This document shows, one piece after another, positions 47,239 through 57,975 of a stretch of 64,000 bases of DNA. Source of the DNA: Lepiota brunneoincarnata (lineage: Eukaryota > Basidiomycota > Agaricomycetes > Agaricales > Agaricaceae). The notes beneath the pieces are model-generated. The model was not told where the DNA came from and searched no databases. It saw only the letters and a program-made list of their open reading frames with translations. A program made the translations under genes and the position numbers. The number at the start of each line of letters is the position of its first letter. Positions within the stretch are counted from its first letter, which is position 1. The DNA lies in the NCBI GenBank assembly GCA_023014365.1, contig JAEBUN010000014.1, positions 372,001 to 436,000 on the forward strand. The letters run 5' to 3'.

Positions 47239-47626
47239 ATGGCTGGCTCGTGCTGAGGCTGCTTTGTCAGATTGCTCCTGCAGTGCTTGAACTGCTGCCC
47301 CTATGAATGTTTTGGACTGAAGTATCTTCTGCCTCCGATGCCTGTACTTCCTTGTTTATGTGAGGTTTCCAATTTATCTATGTCATAGAAAGGAGATATT
47401 TTCACAATCTATTGGAAGATGTTTCTTTTACACATTGATTGATCAGGGGATATATTCCTGTGAGATACCATGGCCAGGAGGCACTGATGTTCGTTGCATG
47501 CACCTAGAATTAAAAGGAATGAATAATAGAGTTGCAGGGCTGCTGAAGCTGAAAGCAGATTAAGACTCCCACATGATCCCAGCTCACATGAGATCATCAC
47601 TGGTGTGACTGTCTCATTCCTCCCCA
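47239..47626. other. Spacer, no gene recognised
   Basis: This is the 3' flank of the DUF5648 gene up to the second copy of the ~1-kb repeat. Confidence 0.4.
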
Positions 47627-48575
47627 TTGTGGCGTTGTATTTCCGCCTTCCTAAGCATGACCAATCCTAACCTTAAGGACAAAGAACAAGCACGCTCAAC
47701 CATGTGCTCAACTGCACTGGAATTCATGCTCAGTCTGTCTGAGACACGTCTGAGTATGGTTCGTGTGAGCGAAGGGCATGGTATATTCCACCGTGTGTGC
47801 TTTGTTAGGAGGAAAGGGTGAACTTTGATGATGATCCACACATTCTGGCTGAAGGAAGATGTAAGACGACGCATTTCCCAATTCCAACCAGCTCATTTCA
47901 TTCTAGCCCTACAATAGCTATGTCTCCTCTGAAAATGACTTGACCTGAACCCCACCTTATACAAATAGTCTTTTGATCACTTGGCCTGTGCTCTCAGGGG
48001 CTGTGCCATTCATCCCCCTCCAACTCATCTCCAATTCCCAACTTTGGCTCTCTCTCAACATTAGGCAGCACATACTATCCATGCTGGTGAGATGATGGTC
48101 CCATGGTCGTCACCGGCAGTGGGCCATCGCTTCTTCTTTATGTGCTGAGCTCAATTTTAGCAATTGGGGTTCCTCAGGAAATGATTGCAGAAATGTACAA
48201 AGGTTGGAGACCAGGTTCTGACTAGAGGTCTCAAAGATCATATGCTATGGGTTCAGTAGGGCAGGAATGACTTTCCGAACCCAGGAAAGCTATCAAAACA
48301 ATATTCTTACTAGCACAACGTTCAGTATAGTTAAGAATGAGATCTGAGGCATTATCACGCCACTGAGGTCCTAGTATTTGTTCCATGCATATGAGTCAAT
48401 TCCAGAAATATAGTGGTCATGTTCTCTTTTGTTTGAGGTTATCGTTGGACCCTTACTGAGCCTTCTGTGCTTTTCTTTCACTTGATCATGAGTCATTGTT
48501 GATCTTTTTCCAGAGACGTACAAGGTATAATATTGTGTCCTCAATTTGAAGCCCACTAATGTCATATGGCCATGC
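47627..48575 (+). repeat. ~1-kb dispersed repeat, copy B
   Basis: Direct copy of 43893-44905, slightly shorter. The DUF5648 gene lies between the two copies. Confidence 0.75.
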
Positions 48576-48771
48576 ACCTGTGTGATGTGCATAATTAATA
48601 GCTAGGAATTATAATTGATCAAGAATGTACAATATTTACAACTCTGGCTAAGGCAGCTAGGTCTTGGTGCCTCCAATCAAAATCGGATTGTATGGATGCA
48701 TGCACAAGATTCTGTCTGACAATCAACTGTGATAAGCATTAGCATTGAAAGTAAAATGAAGAACAACTTAC

Positions 48772-49288
48772 ATGACAATGCAGATAAAGCTGTCTGTCAT
48801 TCCCCAGGCCCATTGCATTCATCAGGCTCATAATGGTGCTGCGGGGGTGAGGGATCTCTTTCACGTTTGTATCCTTGGCCTTCAAGGCATTGCTTTTCTT
48901 CAACTTATCAATCTCTGCTAAACAATGTTAGTTGCATGGATAGTACCCAGGTAACAATGGACTTACCTTCTTGTTTTGTGATCACAGCGAGCAGAGCATT
49001 AGTGGCCAGGTCAGTATCATTCAGGGTTTGGGTCCGTGCCTGGAGTGGTGCTAGTAGCCTGTTCTCTTTTGATGAGGAAGTAGTTGTCTTCCTTGCAGGG
49101 GTGTTCACAGTTTTTGTGGTGGCAGTGGTGGCAGCCTGTAGCGGAGTGTTTGTTTTGTGGGATAGAGTGGTGGGTGTGGGTCTCTGTGATGATGTCTGCT
49201 GAGAGCTTGGTCTTCTACCTGTGCTGTTGATCATCTTCCTAGTGGACTTCTTGGAGGCACCAGTATTTGTCTTCTTGGTGTTGGCCAT
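48772..49288 (-). CDS. Ser/Thr/Lys-rich basidiomycete protein, first two exons
   Basis: Minus-strand exon 1 (49288-48967) starts MANTKKTNTGASKKSTRKMI, a low-complexity basic region rich in Thr, Ser and Lys. It ends TDLATNALLAVITKQE. After the intron 48966-48915, exon 2 (48914-48772) reads EIDKLKKSNALKAKDTNVK and MSLMNAMGLGNDRQLY before a GTAAGT donor. The order (basic Thr/Ser region, short coiled coil, MGL...Y motif) matches an uncharacterised family frequent in Agaricomycetes. The third exon was not found. The reading is 155 codons without a stop. Confidence 0.6.
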
Positions 49289-49971
49289 GTTCGGTAAATG
49301 CACTGTGAATGGAGTGTGGGTGACTGCTGAAGTAGCAATCAGCAACAAAAGTCCTTTAATATTTCTCTGAATCTATAATTGAATACCTCCCAAAGGTACA
49401 TTGGCCATGGTATACATGGAAAGGGCACTTGGGTGAGGGAACTTGCCATTGTCTGGTGGTAAGCTGGGGAGGTCAGGACTGAGGAGGGACATAAGCTGTG
49501 TTTGGTGAAAATGGGCCAAACATACTGGAATGAAATCTATCATCCATTACATCTAATTTCGGTGTGCAGTACCCTAGTGCAATGCATCAGTGACAACGTC
49601 TATGGATAACCAATGCCTGCAGGCCAAAATGATCACATATTCTGCTCTCATTTGTGGTGCCCTGGTGCAATAAATTGTCAGCGGGTCAATGTCCTGGTGG
49701 GTAGCAAGGTGGGAGGGGATCAGAGGTGAACAGCATGCATTTAATATAAGGACGTAAGCAATCAGAAGGCAGTATTCACTCATTGAATCCATTCACTTGG
49801 CTGCAGTGCTGGGTCCTGCTACCACCAATGGTTGTTGCTCGGGGTATATCCGGCTATAGGCCTAGGTACCACTGACTCAGTAAGTCAGTGAGCTGGGTGA
49901 TCTTTTGTCAAGCCCTCCTGCATGGATAAATGAGCAGTATGATGTGTCAGTCATTCAAGTTACTACTCACA
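49289..49971. other. No recognised gene
   Basis: 5' flank of the minus-strand gene and of the plus-strand gene starting near 49972. No promoter element was identified. Confidence 0.35.
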
Positions 49972-51050
49972 ATGGCTCTTTTACCTGACACACATAGCTG
50001 CAAAGCCAGTCCTTGTCAAGGACCTGGAGAAGCTTCGATATTGTCACCTGGGTCGACAACTGAAACTGATTCATCAAACAAATCACATGAACCATCACCT
50101 GGGTTGTCAATCAAAGCTGAATCATTGACCAAATTGCGTGGGCTGACATCTCAGGTATGCAGTTGCAGTAACCAACTTGAGTATTGAGACATGGCAGGTG
50201 TTCCACTTCCCAACCTACCAGAGTTATGCTGACAGACCATGGAGGGTTATCAGAATACCCTCACCCAGGCTGATAACAAAGGTAGAGCACTGAACAATAC
50301 CCTCCATGGCCATAGCTGACAGTCAGGACAAGCCCACATGCTCGCAGGAGAAGGGGGCAACAACAGCCCCGAAATTGCATCAGCCAAAATAGGAGGTGAG
50401 ACAATTCAACTTACAAAGTCCCACTTTGCTGAGAAGCTCTGTAGTTATCACATAGGCATCAGATCATGTTAATGCAAATGTGAATGAGGAGCACACCAAT
50501 ACCACCACTCACAGGAATGCAGCCACCACTGAACCAGGAGGTGATGGTACAATTAAGACTGTAGCAACAGCAAACAAAGGCAATGGTGCCATTGCCGGTA
50601 GCAGAGCATCCACAAATGGTGAAAATGTGTCAGCCAAAACAGGAAGTGAGGCAACTTGACTTACAATGCCCCACTTTGCTGAGAAGCTTTGTAGATATCA
50701 GGCAGGCACCAGATCATGCTATTGCAAGCATGAACGAGGAGTGCACTGATACCACCACACACAGGAATGCAGCCACCATCAAACTGGGAGGTTACAGTAC
50801 AGTCAAGACTGCGGCAGCCATGGACAAAGGCAATGGCACCATTGCCAGTAGTGGAGCATCCACAAACAGTCGCAAGCACAGGTTGGGGGAAAGTGGTGGA
50901 TGGACATCCTGCAAGAAACAAAAAGTGAGTAGATTTCATAGTAGAGTTTTATGGGAGCTAACCTTCAAGAAGATTACAATAACTATTTCCATCAAGGTTC
51001 ACAAGACAATACAGAAATCCAAGAAGTCAAAGAAAGATTGTAAGCAGTAA
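49972..51050 (+). CDS. Thr/Asn/Gly-rich protein built from duplicated exons
   Basis: A candidate first exon from ATG 49972 encodes internally repetitive Ser/Pro/Thr sequence (ILSPGSTTETDSSNKSHE, PSPGLSIKAESLTKLRG). Later come two copies of an exon with the motif EE-x-T-x-TTTHRNAAT and KGNG-x-IA-x-S-x-ASTN, each preceded by a GTGAG...AG intron (50396 and 50646 donors). A last exon, after an intron starting at the GTGAGTAG near 50931, encodes a Lys-rich tail (KTIQKSKKSKKDCKQ) and a TAA at 51048-51050. The exon linkage at the 5' side is uncertain, and no known domain was seen. Confidence 0.4.
50381..50870 (+). repeat. Tandem duplication of a 250-bp intron-plus-exon unit
   Basis: Units start CAGCCAAAA at 50381 and 50631. 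Both contain the same donor (GTGAG), an acceptor (ATAG/GCAG) and a ~185-nt exon. The two exons are in the same frame and differ by substitutions. Confidence 0.8.
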
Positions 51051-51828
51051 AGTGAGAGGAGTGTCCATCAGTCACTAGGCTTTGAGCCTCAAGGAGAGAC
51101 AGAGAGAGAAGAGAGACGAGAGAAGGTAGTGATGTTTTACTGAGTATTTGTTTGATAAATTCTGTCCTATTTTTATTCTACTGGCCTAGGGCATGGTCAG
51201 GGAAGTCTGGTAGAAGAAAATGGGAAACAGACAAGGGTTTTATCAATGGGGTTTAGACCAGGACTGGAAGAGCATGACAAAGGGGGAAGACAGCAAGCAA
51301 GGTAGGAATGAGGGATTTTGCATTGGGTACATCCCTCCATGGTCGTAGAGCTTGGCAGCATACATGTGTGAGTTGCATTGAACGTGAATTGAGTCAGGCC
51401 AGTGTAGTGGTGCAGGCATCATGGTATTAGTCCAAGTATATCGAGGTATGCTTGGCCTGTGTAGCCCACAGACCTGGTTTACACCAGGATTTGCATTTCC
51501 TTGGTGTTTCATCTGTTGGGGGTGGCTGTTTTATGTATATAGTAACTAAGAGGGGTCAAACATCCTCGGTTCCCCCTCAAATAGATGTTGGTCCCATTCA
51601 TTTTGTACCCCTGCAAGTCGACCTTGTCCCTAGTGAGTGCTGCCCCCAAGTGGGCATCCTTATGGCTTGTGCTGGACCTGTGAACAAGAGGGCCATGTAG
51701 TAGATCTGAGGCCATATCCTTATGTATGATGTGGACATATCTTCCCCAAGAAGACAGCTTCTCCATGTGGAAATATAGTAGGCAGATCTGAACTGAACAG
51801 GCAAATGTGAGAACATTGTGAGCGTATC
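51051..51828. other. No recognised gene
   Basis: The 3' flank of the preceding gene, with a GAGAGA-rich stretch near 51100. Minus-strand ORFs here have no domain. Confidence 0.35.
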
Positions 51829-52848
51829 TTTTTTTTTTTTTTTTGAATTCTGCATTTATATACCATAACAAGTAAACTAGTGCTAAGATGCAGTCAGGCC
51901 TAATGCCTGGAAGTCAACAGTGGTGGGTCTGCATAGTAAAGTTTGAGAGGTTGTGTAGAGGTTTCTAGTAGAGATGAAAGTCTGTGGTAAAAATAGTGGA
52001 GGTGAAGGTGGCAGTAATAAAAAAAATGATGGGCAGTTGTAACCTTTTACCCAGAAGTAAAGATAGCCTCTTGTGGCCAGTACCCCAGAGCTGGATCCTG
52101 CCATTGCAATCCCAATGACAAAGCAACTCACAACTCCTAACCCAGGCTGCACATGGTGTTTATATGTTGGTGTAGCCAAAGGGCTCTCACTGCAGTCCAC
52201 AGCAATAGGTGCAACAGGTGGATATGGTGTTGGTTTGACCAAGCAGTCTTCCTGGAGCACCAGCCCAGTCACTGTACCTTTGAGTAGGGAATTGAACCCT
52301 CTCTGCACCTCCAGGACCTTATGAAAAGGTCTCTTGGGGGGCTTGGTCTTGGGCCTCCAATCGGAAATGATGTCCCAGCAGGGAGTTCACAATGATCTAC
52401 ATGTTAATCCACCATCTCAAGGAGTTCAGAGGATGGTTGAGGTTGATAGAGGGGCCATTGGGCTGCAAGAGTGTTGATGGGTTTGTGAACTGTCATGGAC
52501 AGTGGCAACCCAGGTATTATACAGAGGGGCCTTGATATGGGAGTGGTGACTAGGAAGCGACCGACAGTGAGAGACATCGGAATAGGGGATTAGTGTGAGG
52601 TGTTTGGTAAGATACTGGGGGCCCCAGTGCAATTAGTGCTGGGGGATGGCAGTGGTTTGAGATCAAGGTGTGCAGATGTTCCTGAGCATATCAAGAGTTG
52701 TGCCAGAATGGTGTGATGAGGTACAGAAATCCACGGTCTGTTTCCTTGTAATATTGTTGCAATATATATACAGATCATCATCACAAGGCCTGCCAGAGGG
52801 ATAGAAAGGTCTTTGGAGATCCAAGGACCACTCCAACTCCAAAAGCAA
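51829..52848 (-). pseudogene. Possible processed pseudogene on the minus strand with an A16 tail
   Basis: Read on the minus strand, a single frame runs from 52848 to TAG at 51883 with several stops but no frameshift. Segments include LLELEWSLDLQRPFYPSGRP, CRSLPSHHSHIKAPLYNTW, WRPKTKPPKRPFHKVLEV and PGLGVVSCFVIGIAMAG. The sequence 38 nt past the stop ends in 16 A (T16 at 51829-51844 on the plus strand). An intron-free, same-frame decayed coding stretch ending in poly(A) fits a retrotransposed cDNA. No AATAAA and no clear target duplication were found, and the family is unrecognised. Confidence 0.35.
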
Positions 52849-53309
52849 GAGCCAATTGTTGGGTTATTCCATTGATTGAGTCAGGGTTACAGCGAAGGGG
52901 TAAGTTAGAGGTTGGAGGTGCTGTGCACTGTCAGCATCATGCGACTAGAAAATTGCAAAGGTCAGGTGATGCCCCTGATCCATCAATGCTGTGATCTGGA
53001 CTCAGAGTCACAAGCAACCACCACCACCACTGCCCCCAAGTCAGTGATTGCAAACACATGTTAGCATAAGTCAGGAAACCATTCCTTGTTTCATTTGTCT
53101 AATTTCTTAATAGGTATCACACCCTCACCTGATGCCTTAAGCTTTGAGCCCTTGTCTGAGGATCTCCTTGGATGTGCGATTCGAATTCAAGTCAGCACCA
53201 GAACTTTCATCTGAGGATCTCCTTGGATGGAGGGTTTCAAATATTAGTAGCATATCTACCAGAGTTTGTCTGAGGATCTCCTTGGACATTGGCTGGCAGA
53301 ATATCTGCC
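52849..53309. other. Upstream region of the next gene with three near-palindromic motifs
   Basis: Contains TCTGAGGATCTCCTTGGA at 53155, 53210 and 53269. No coding sequence was recognised. Confidence 0.45.
53155..53286 (+). repeat. Three copies of a hairpin motif, TCTGAGGATCTCCTTGGA
   Basis: Copies begin at 53155, 53210 and 53269, spaced 55 and 59 bp, just before ATG 53310. Two more copies lie downstream of the same gene (56968, 57029). Confidence 0.8.
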
Positions 53310-56300
53310 ATGGCAGGACAAGTCACCATTGTGAATGGTGACACCTTCTATTCACCCAACAGTCAGTGTGACTTCACAGTGGTGGAGGATAATACATCTG
53401 AAGGCTTTTGTACATTTGTGCTAGGTGCCTCGATAGCAGACAATTTCCAACAACCATGATGGTGGACTGCCCAAACAGAGTGGTTGAGCTGCATCCCCAC
53501 CATGCCTGTGGCTTATAGCAGTGTATTGGTAGAGTCATTGGCCCATATCCCACAAAAAATTTTGTATACAAATTCAGATGGATTTTTCTTACCAGAACAG
53601 GTTGTTTCGCAGTGGATAGCAATCAAGAAGTGTCTGGATAAAGTCACAGGAATTCTGAAGACTGAGAATGACCTGAGTTTTGTTTGTCCATTTGCCCCTT
53701 CTAGTTTTGGGTATCAAAATAAACACAGCATGGAACTACACACATGGTATCTCACTACCAAAGCATATGACTGGTTTAGTATTTGGTTAGGCTTACTCTA
53801 TTGGCAAATCCACAAGATCATAGATCCTAACTATCATGAGGGAATCACACCTGCAAAATGGGTTGTTCAGGTCACAATGGCACGCAAGTTCAATTAGGTG
53901 TTGCTTGATAGTCTGCAGATGGCACCTCTGTTACAGAGATACTGGGATATAAGCTGGGCAGGTGTGATTCTCCATCTCCCGCCCCAGCTGTTGCAGCCAA
54001 GTCCTGCCTATTTTGTGAATATCAATGTTCCTGTATGGTACCGTTGGAGTCCTACAATGGATCCATCGTATCCTGCACCAAGTGCCCATGAACTTCAACT
54101 GGCCACCACTTGGATTGCAAGGGCACCTTGCTTCCCTGCTACTGACCACTGGCTGCTTGTTGCATTTTCTGACATATCCCATGAACAGCCACTCCAATCC
54201 TCTGAGTTTGATACCAGTGATGAGTTTATGCCATGGGAAACAGATTCTTTTCAAATGCAGCTGCTGGATGATGATTATAACATGCCAATCGATGAGCCCA
54301 TGGGTGGAAACTTGCTGGATGTACACTTCCATCTCTCTAAGGCAGGAATGGTGAGGATGGAGTCCACCAGGTCTGGGAGAAGTGTTTGGGAACCATTCTT
54401 CCAAGAACGTGAAGCCACTATTGCTAAGCTTATAGCAAGAGCAACCCCACTAACTTGTCAAAAATGGGAGAGCCAACAGAGGAACCCACCCACTACTAGT
54501 GCACCTGTCTTTGTCTGGGATTGGGATTTTGATGATCCCACCAAGTTTACGAAACAACTTACAAGGAGAGATGAGTGTGAGAGTACACTTGAAGATTACA
54601 GCCCAGAGCAGAAGCAATATTATGCTGTTTTCAATGAGTGGCACTGTTGCACAGAGTGTTACCCAGGTTAGGGGTTCGCTCTTGAGTAGCACGGGGTTCG
54701 ACACAGGATGTCTATACAGACTTGGTCCTGTCCTACTGAGCGTGACTTGGAGACGACGGAGCACTATAATTCCAGCTGGTTATGGCAAAGAGGTATAGGA
54801 GGCAAGAACTTTATAACACTAAGATAAGGATACAAGGTATTGTACTGTATCCTTATATACTTCTAAGTGTGGCTGTACTCCTACTCTAATAGTCTGGACC
54901 AGGGTAACTATGAGTCAGAGATAAGAAACATGAGGCATGTGGTAAGAATTGTCCTTCTGATGTACACTACTGATAGTTTTATAGTGACATGGGAAATATA
55001 GCTAAAAATAACTGTCCTTCTGATAAGAGTTCTGATAACACAGAGTGGGGGAAAGATACAGAGGATAGCAATGATGAAGACATGCATGAGGACCAGGAGG
55101 TTGCTGTGAGCCCAGTTGAGATGCTTTGGGAAAGGGGAGACCAATGTCAGGCTCCTATGAATGCAGCTGAAATTCCTTGGGAGGAGGTACTGGAAGTCGA
55201 GCAGGCTATGCCACTTGTTCCTGTAACAACACATCCAACAGATAGTGACCAGTTTGTAGCCGACAATTTGCAGTGTGCAACTTTGGAGATCCTTTATACT
55301 CAGTTCAGCTTCACAGTCCCTGCGGACCTGAGCAAGAATGACACAGTAGTCAGATCTGTGAATGGGAGAAGCTTGATTCACACTTTGGGGATTACATGGA
55401 CACCTTTGGAGAGTCTGTTTTTCTCCACACCATTGGGTCAAAGGTGTTTAAAGCTTCTTGCCCACTTTTCTGAGAAGCTTCCCCCACAGCCATGTATCCA
55501 AGAGTGGGACTTAGCTGACTCCAATTCTCACACCCTGATGAACTCACAGCAGTTGAAATATATTTGGGTTGTAGCCAACTCAACTGATCAGATGTACATG
55601 TTTGACTTTGGATTGGAGTCCCCCGTGCCCTGGAAACTTGTGGTATACACTGCAACAGCTGCTCTCTCTGTTTGTAGCATGGGGAGTGATATTAAAGAGA
55701 AAGACATGGCTCTGGAGTTAGTGATGGCTGGGACACATTTCCGCACACTTCAATCTGCTGCTACCTTCAAGGCCCTTGACACAACAGTGCTGCCAAGAAC
55801 AGTGTCAGTTCTGCTCTGTCTGCTAGACCACAAGTTCACTAAGACAGACTATGAATTCTACTGTCAGCAGTGTCAGATCCTTTTGAAACAGCATTGCTGC
55901 ATGGGGGCTTTGTTTGCCAGATTGCCCTCGACACCATTGGTATACAGGATACTCTATCTGGCCCATCAGGTAAATGTCATGATGGTTTGCCCATGTATTC
56001 TGTTATGGATGAGGCAGGGAATGAGTTTTTGGATGATGAGTTGAGCCAGGATGAATTGGACGTAATCTGTGGGCTATATGTCTCATATACAGGTCTGAGT
56101 TCTTATTCCATTTGTATTTAATGTACCACTGACCATGATCTTCAGGTCAGGGAGAGGATAAAAGAAAAATGTCATGGTTTCCCTTGACACACCTCTACAA
56201 GGGATCAGGTGAAGATTTAGGACACTGGTCTGACTGGATAAACAACCTCTACAACAGACAAGTGGCTTGTGCAATGGGAACCTGCAAGGATGAAAAGATG

Positions 56301-56435
56301 GGTTTTCCTTGGACTCCTCCAATTTGGTGCCAGTGGCTGAGAGGTGCCCCTGAAGGACGAAGAGCCATGAAAGTCCTTAAAGAATGGTCCAGGGAGTTTA
56401 TTAACAAGTTTGGTCCCCCTCATGCTTACCAGTAG
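53310..56435 (+). pseudogene. Large basidiomycete protein of unknown function, broken by stops and a solo LTR
   Basis: The frame from ATG 53310 (MAGQVTIVNGDTFYSPNSQ) carries TGA at 53457 and TAG at 53895. It then reads LLQRYWDISWAGVILHLPPQ, PVWYRWSPTMDPSYPAPSAH, EPFFQEREATIAKLI and YYAVFNEWHCCTE, where a solo LTR interrupts. It resumes in frame after the LTR with WGKDTEDSNDEDMHEDQEVA. Further on, a frameshift near 55910 leads to LDDELSQDELDVICGLYVSY; an intron (about 56093-56145) follows, then MSWFPLTHLYKGSGEDLG and HWSDWINNLYNRQVA, ending at TAG 56435. The Trp-rich modules and the closing WPK/WF-type segment match an uncharacterised family I associate with Agaricomycete genomes. Confidence 0.6.
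54657..55040 (-). mobile_element. Solo LTR 2 (reverse orientation), TSD CAGAG
   Basis: On the plus strand it runs TGTTACCCAGG...TCTGATAACA, the reverse complement of solo LTRs 1 and 3. CAGAG lies at 54652-54656 and 55041-55045. It lies antisense to the gene it interrupts. Confidence 0.93.
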
Positions 56436-57311
56436 ATTTGTTACATTGTAATTACATCTTTTGTGTGTTTTCTTTTGTTGGAATGTATCAATGTCATGTA
56501 AATACTGAAGCAACTGAAATTATGAGCCATTTTGTTTATTCCCACCATGCAAGCTAAGTTGAACATGAGTGGACATCTTGAATAGTCTGTGGGGTTACAC
56601 ATATGCTGAAGTCAATGGCTTGACCTATACATTTGTAAGATTGATCCTCCTAGCTCTACAGGCACCTCCTGTGCCATCATTTATGGATCAAGAATGTCGC
56701 ATCTCTTGTTCTGTTCACCCCAGAAACACTCAGTGATCATCAGATCTAGAGTGCATGGGAAAGTAAGTCAGGTGATGTCCTTATTCGTAATCAATCAACC
56801 CATTTCCCTCACATTTCTACCACCATCTCGGTCATGTTCAACTGCCTGGCACCTATTTAATGGACAAGATAAGTATTTACAAGTGTCAAACTCTCACCTA
56901 CTGACATTCAACACAGGTGTCACCTATATCTCAGCCATAGAAACTGGATGCCAATCTGTGGCTACCATCTGAGGATCTCCTCAGATGTAAGCACAGAAAC
57001 TTGTTACTGGGACACCTCTCGGTTACCATCTGAGGATCTCCTCGGAGGATAGCTGAGAGTTCCAAAACTACTGTGTGCGATCATCATGAGCAGTGGCATG
57101 TACCACTCTGGATTAGTGTATGTTAGGCCAGACATCCTATGCTCACATACCAATTCCTTATCCATACCCTCCCATTCTGTAGAAGTGTTCATTGAAATGA
57201 GTAATATATGCTTGTTAACATGTCTTACACATTCTTGTATGAGTCATTTTGCATCAGCAGAAAGGGTCCACCAGGCTGTGCTATCATGCATTTTTTCTCT
57301 CTACTACAGTC
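56436..57311. other. Spacer with two more hairpin motifs
   Basis: TCTGAGGATCTCCTCAGA at 56968-56985 is a perfect inverted repeat of 8-bp arms around TC; TCTGAGGATCTCCTCGGA lies at 57029-57046. No gene was recognised. Confidence 0.45.
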
Positions 57312-57845
57312 ATGCCTGTCCCCTGCACCTGCAGTTGTGGCTTACAAGTGACATATGCTACAAAACAAAACCATTTGAATGGTCATGGAAAGATGTCACT
57401 CAGAGTGGGTGTCTTAGCAGAGCAAGAGCAGCTGGGGCATGCTTTCTTGCTCCCCAACCCCCAACATCCCTGAATTTCACCTCAGGATCATTGGAGAAGA
57501 GACTCCACAAAGCAGTTGCAATCTAGTTCTGACAAGGATGGCAGCCATAAGTGGACTAAACCAGCTCAACCCAAGGCATACCAACCCCCCAAGATTTCTG
57601 TAACCTTTCAAGCTGATACCAATCTCACAGAATCCCTCCCTACCTGAGAATGCAATGATGACAATAATTCTCTCAAGGCATTGCCATCTGTGCATCGGTC
57701 AGACAGGCTTATGGATAGAACCAGGTGTGTGATGGAGCAGTGATGGGGGAATAGCCACCTGCAAGATGCTGGGCCTGCTGGTAGGAATGGTAATGACAGC
57801 AAAGATGAGGGATCCAGTGGAGGTGCTGCAGAAGCTTCCCAGCCT

Positions 57846-57975
57846 GAAGACTGTGAGAGCAATGGAGACTGTGAGAGCAATGAAGACTGTGAGAGCGACA
57901 AAGCCTACAAGAGCAATGAAGCCTGCAAGAGCAATGAAGCCTGTGAGAGCGATGAAGCCTGTGAGAGCAATGAGA
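57846..57975 (+). repeat. 18-bp in-frame rep (ESNEAC-type) in the Tnp2 gene
   Basis: About seven units of GAGAGCAATGAAGCCTGT and variants encode an acidic Glu-Ser-Asn/Asp-Glu-Ala-Cys repeat in the same frame as ATG 57312. Confidence 0.8.

Noticed and set aside
48908..49348. A single 146-aa minus-strand protein
   Set aside because: The reading runs through a good GTAAGT donor at 48966, and the next exon at 48914 continues the family motif. The start at 49288 is more likely than the upstream one.
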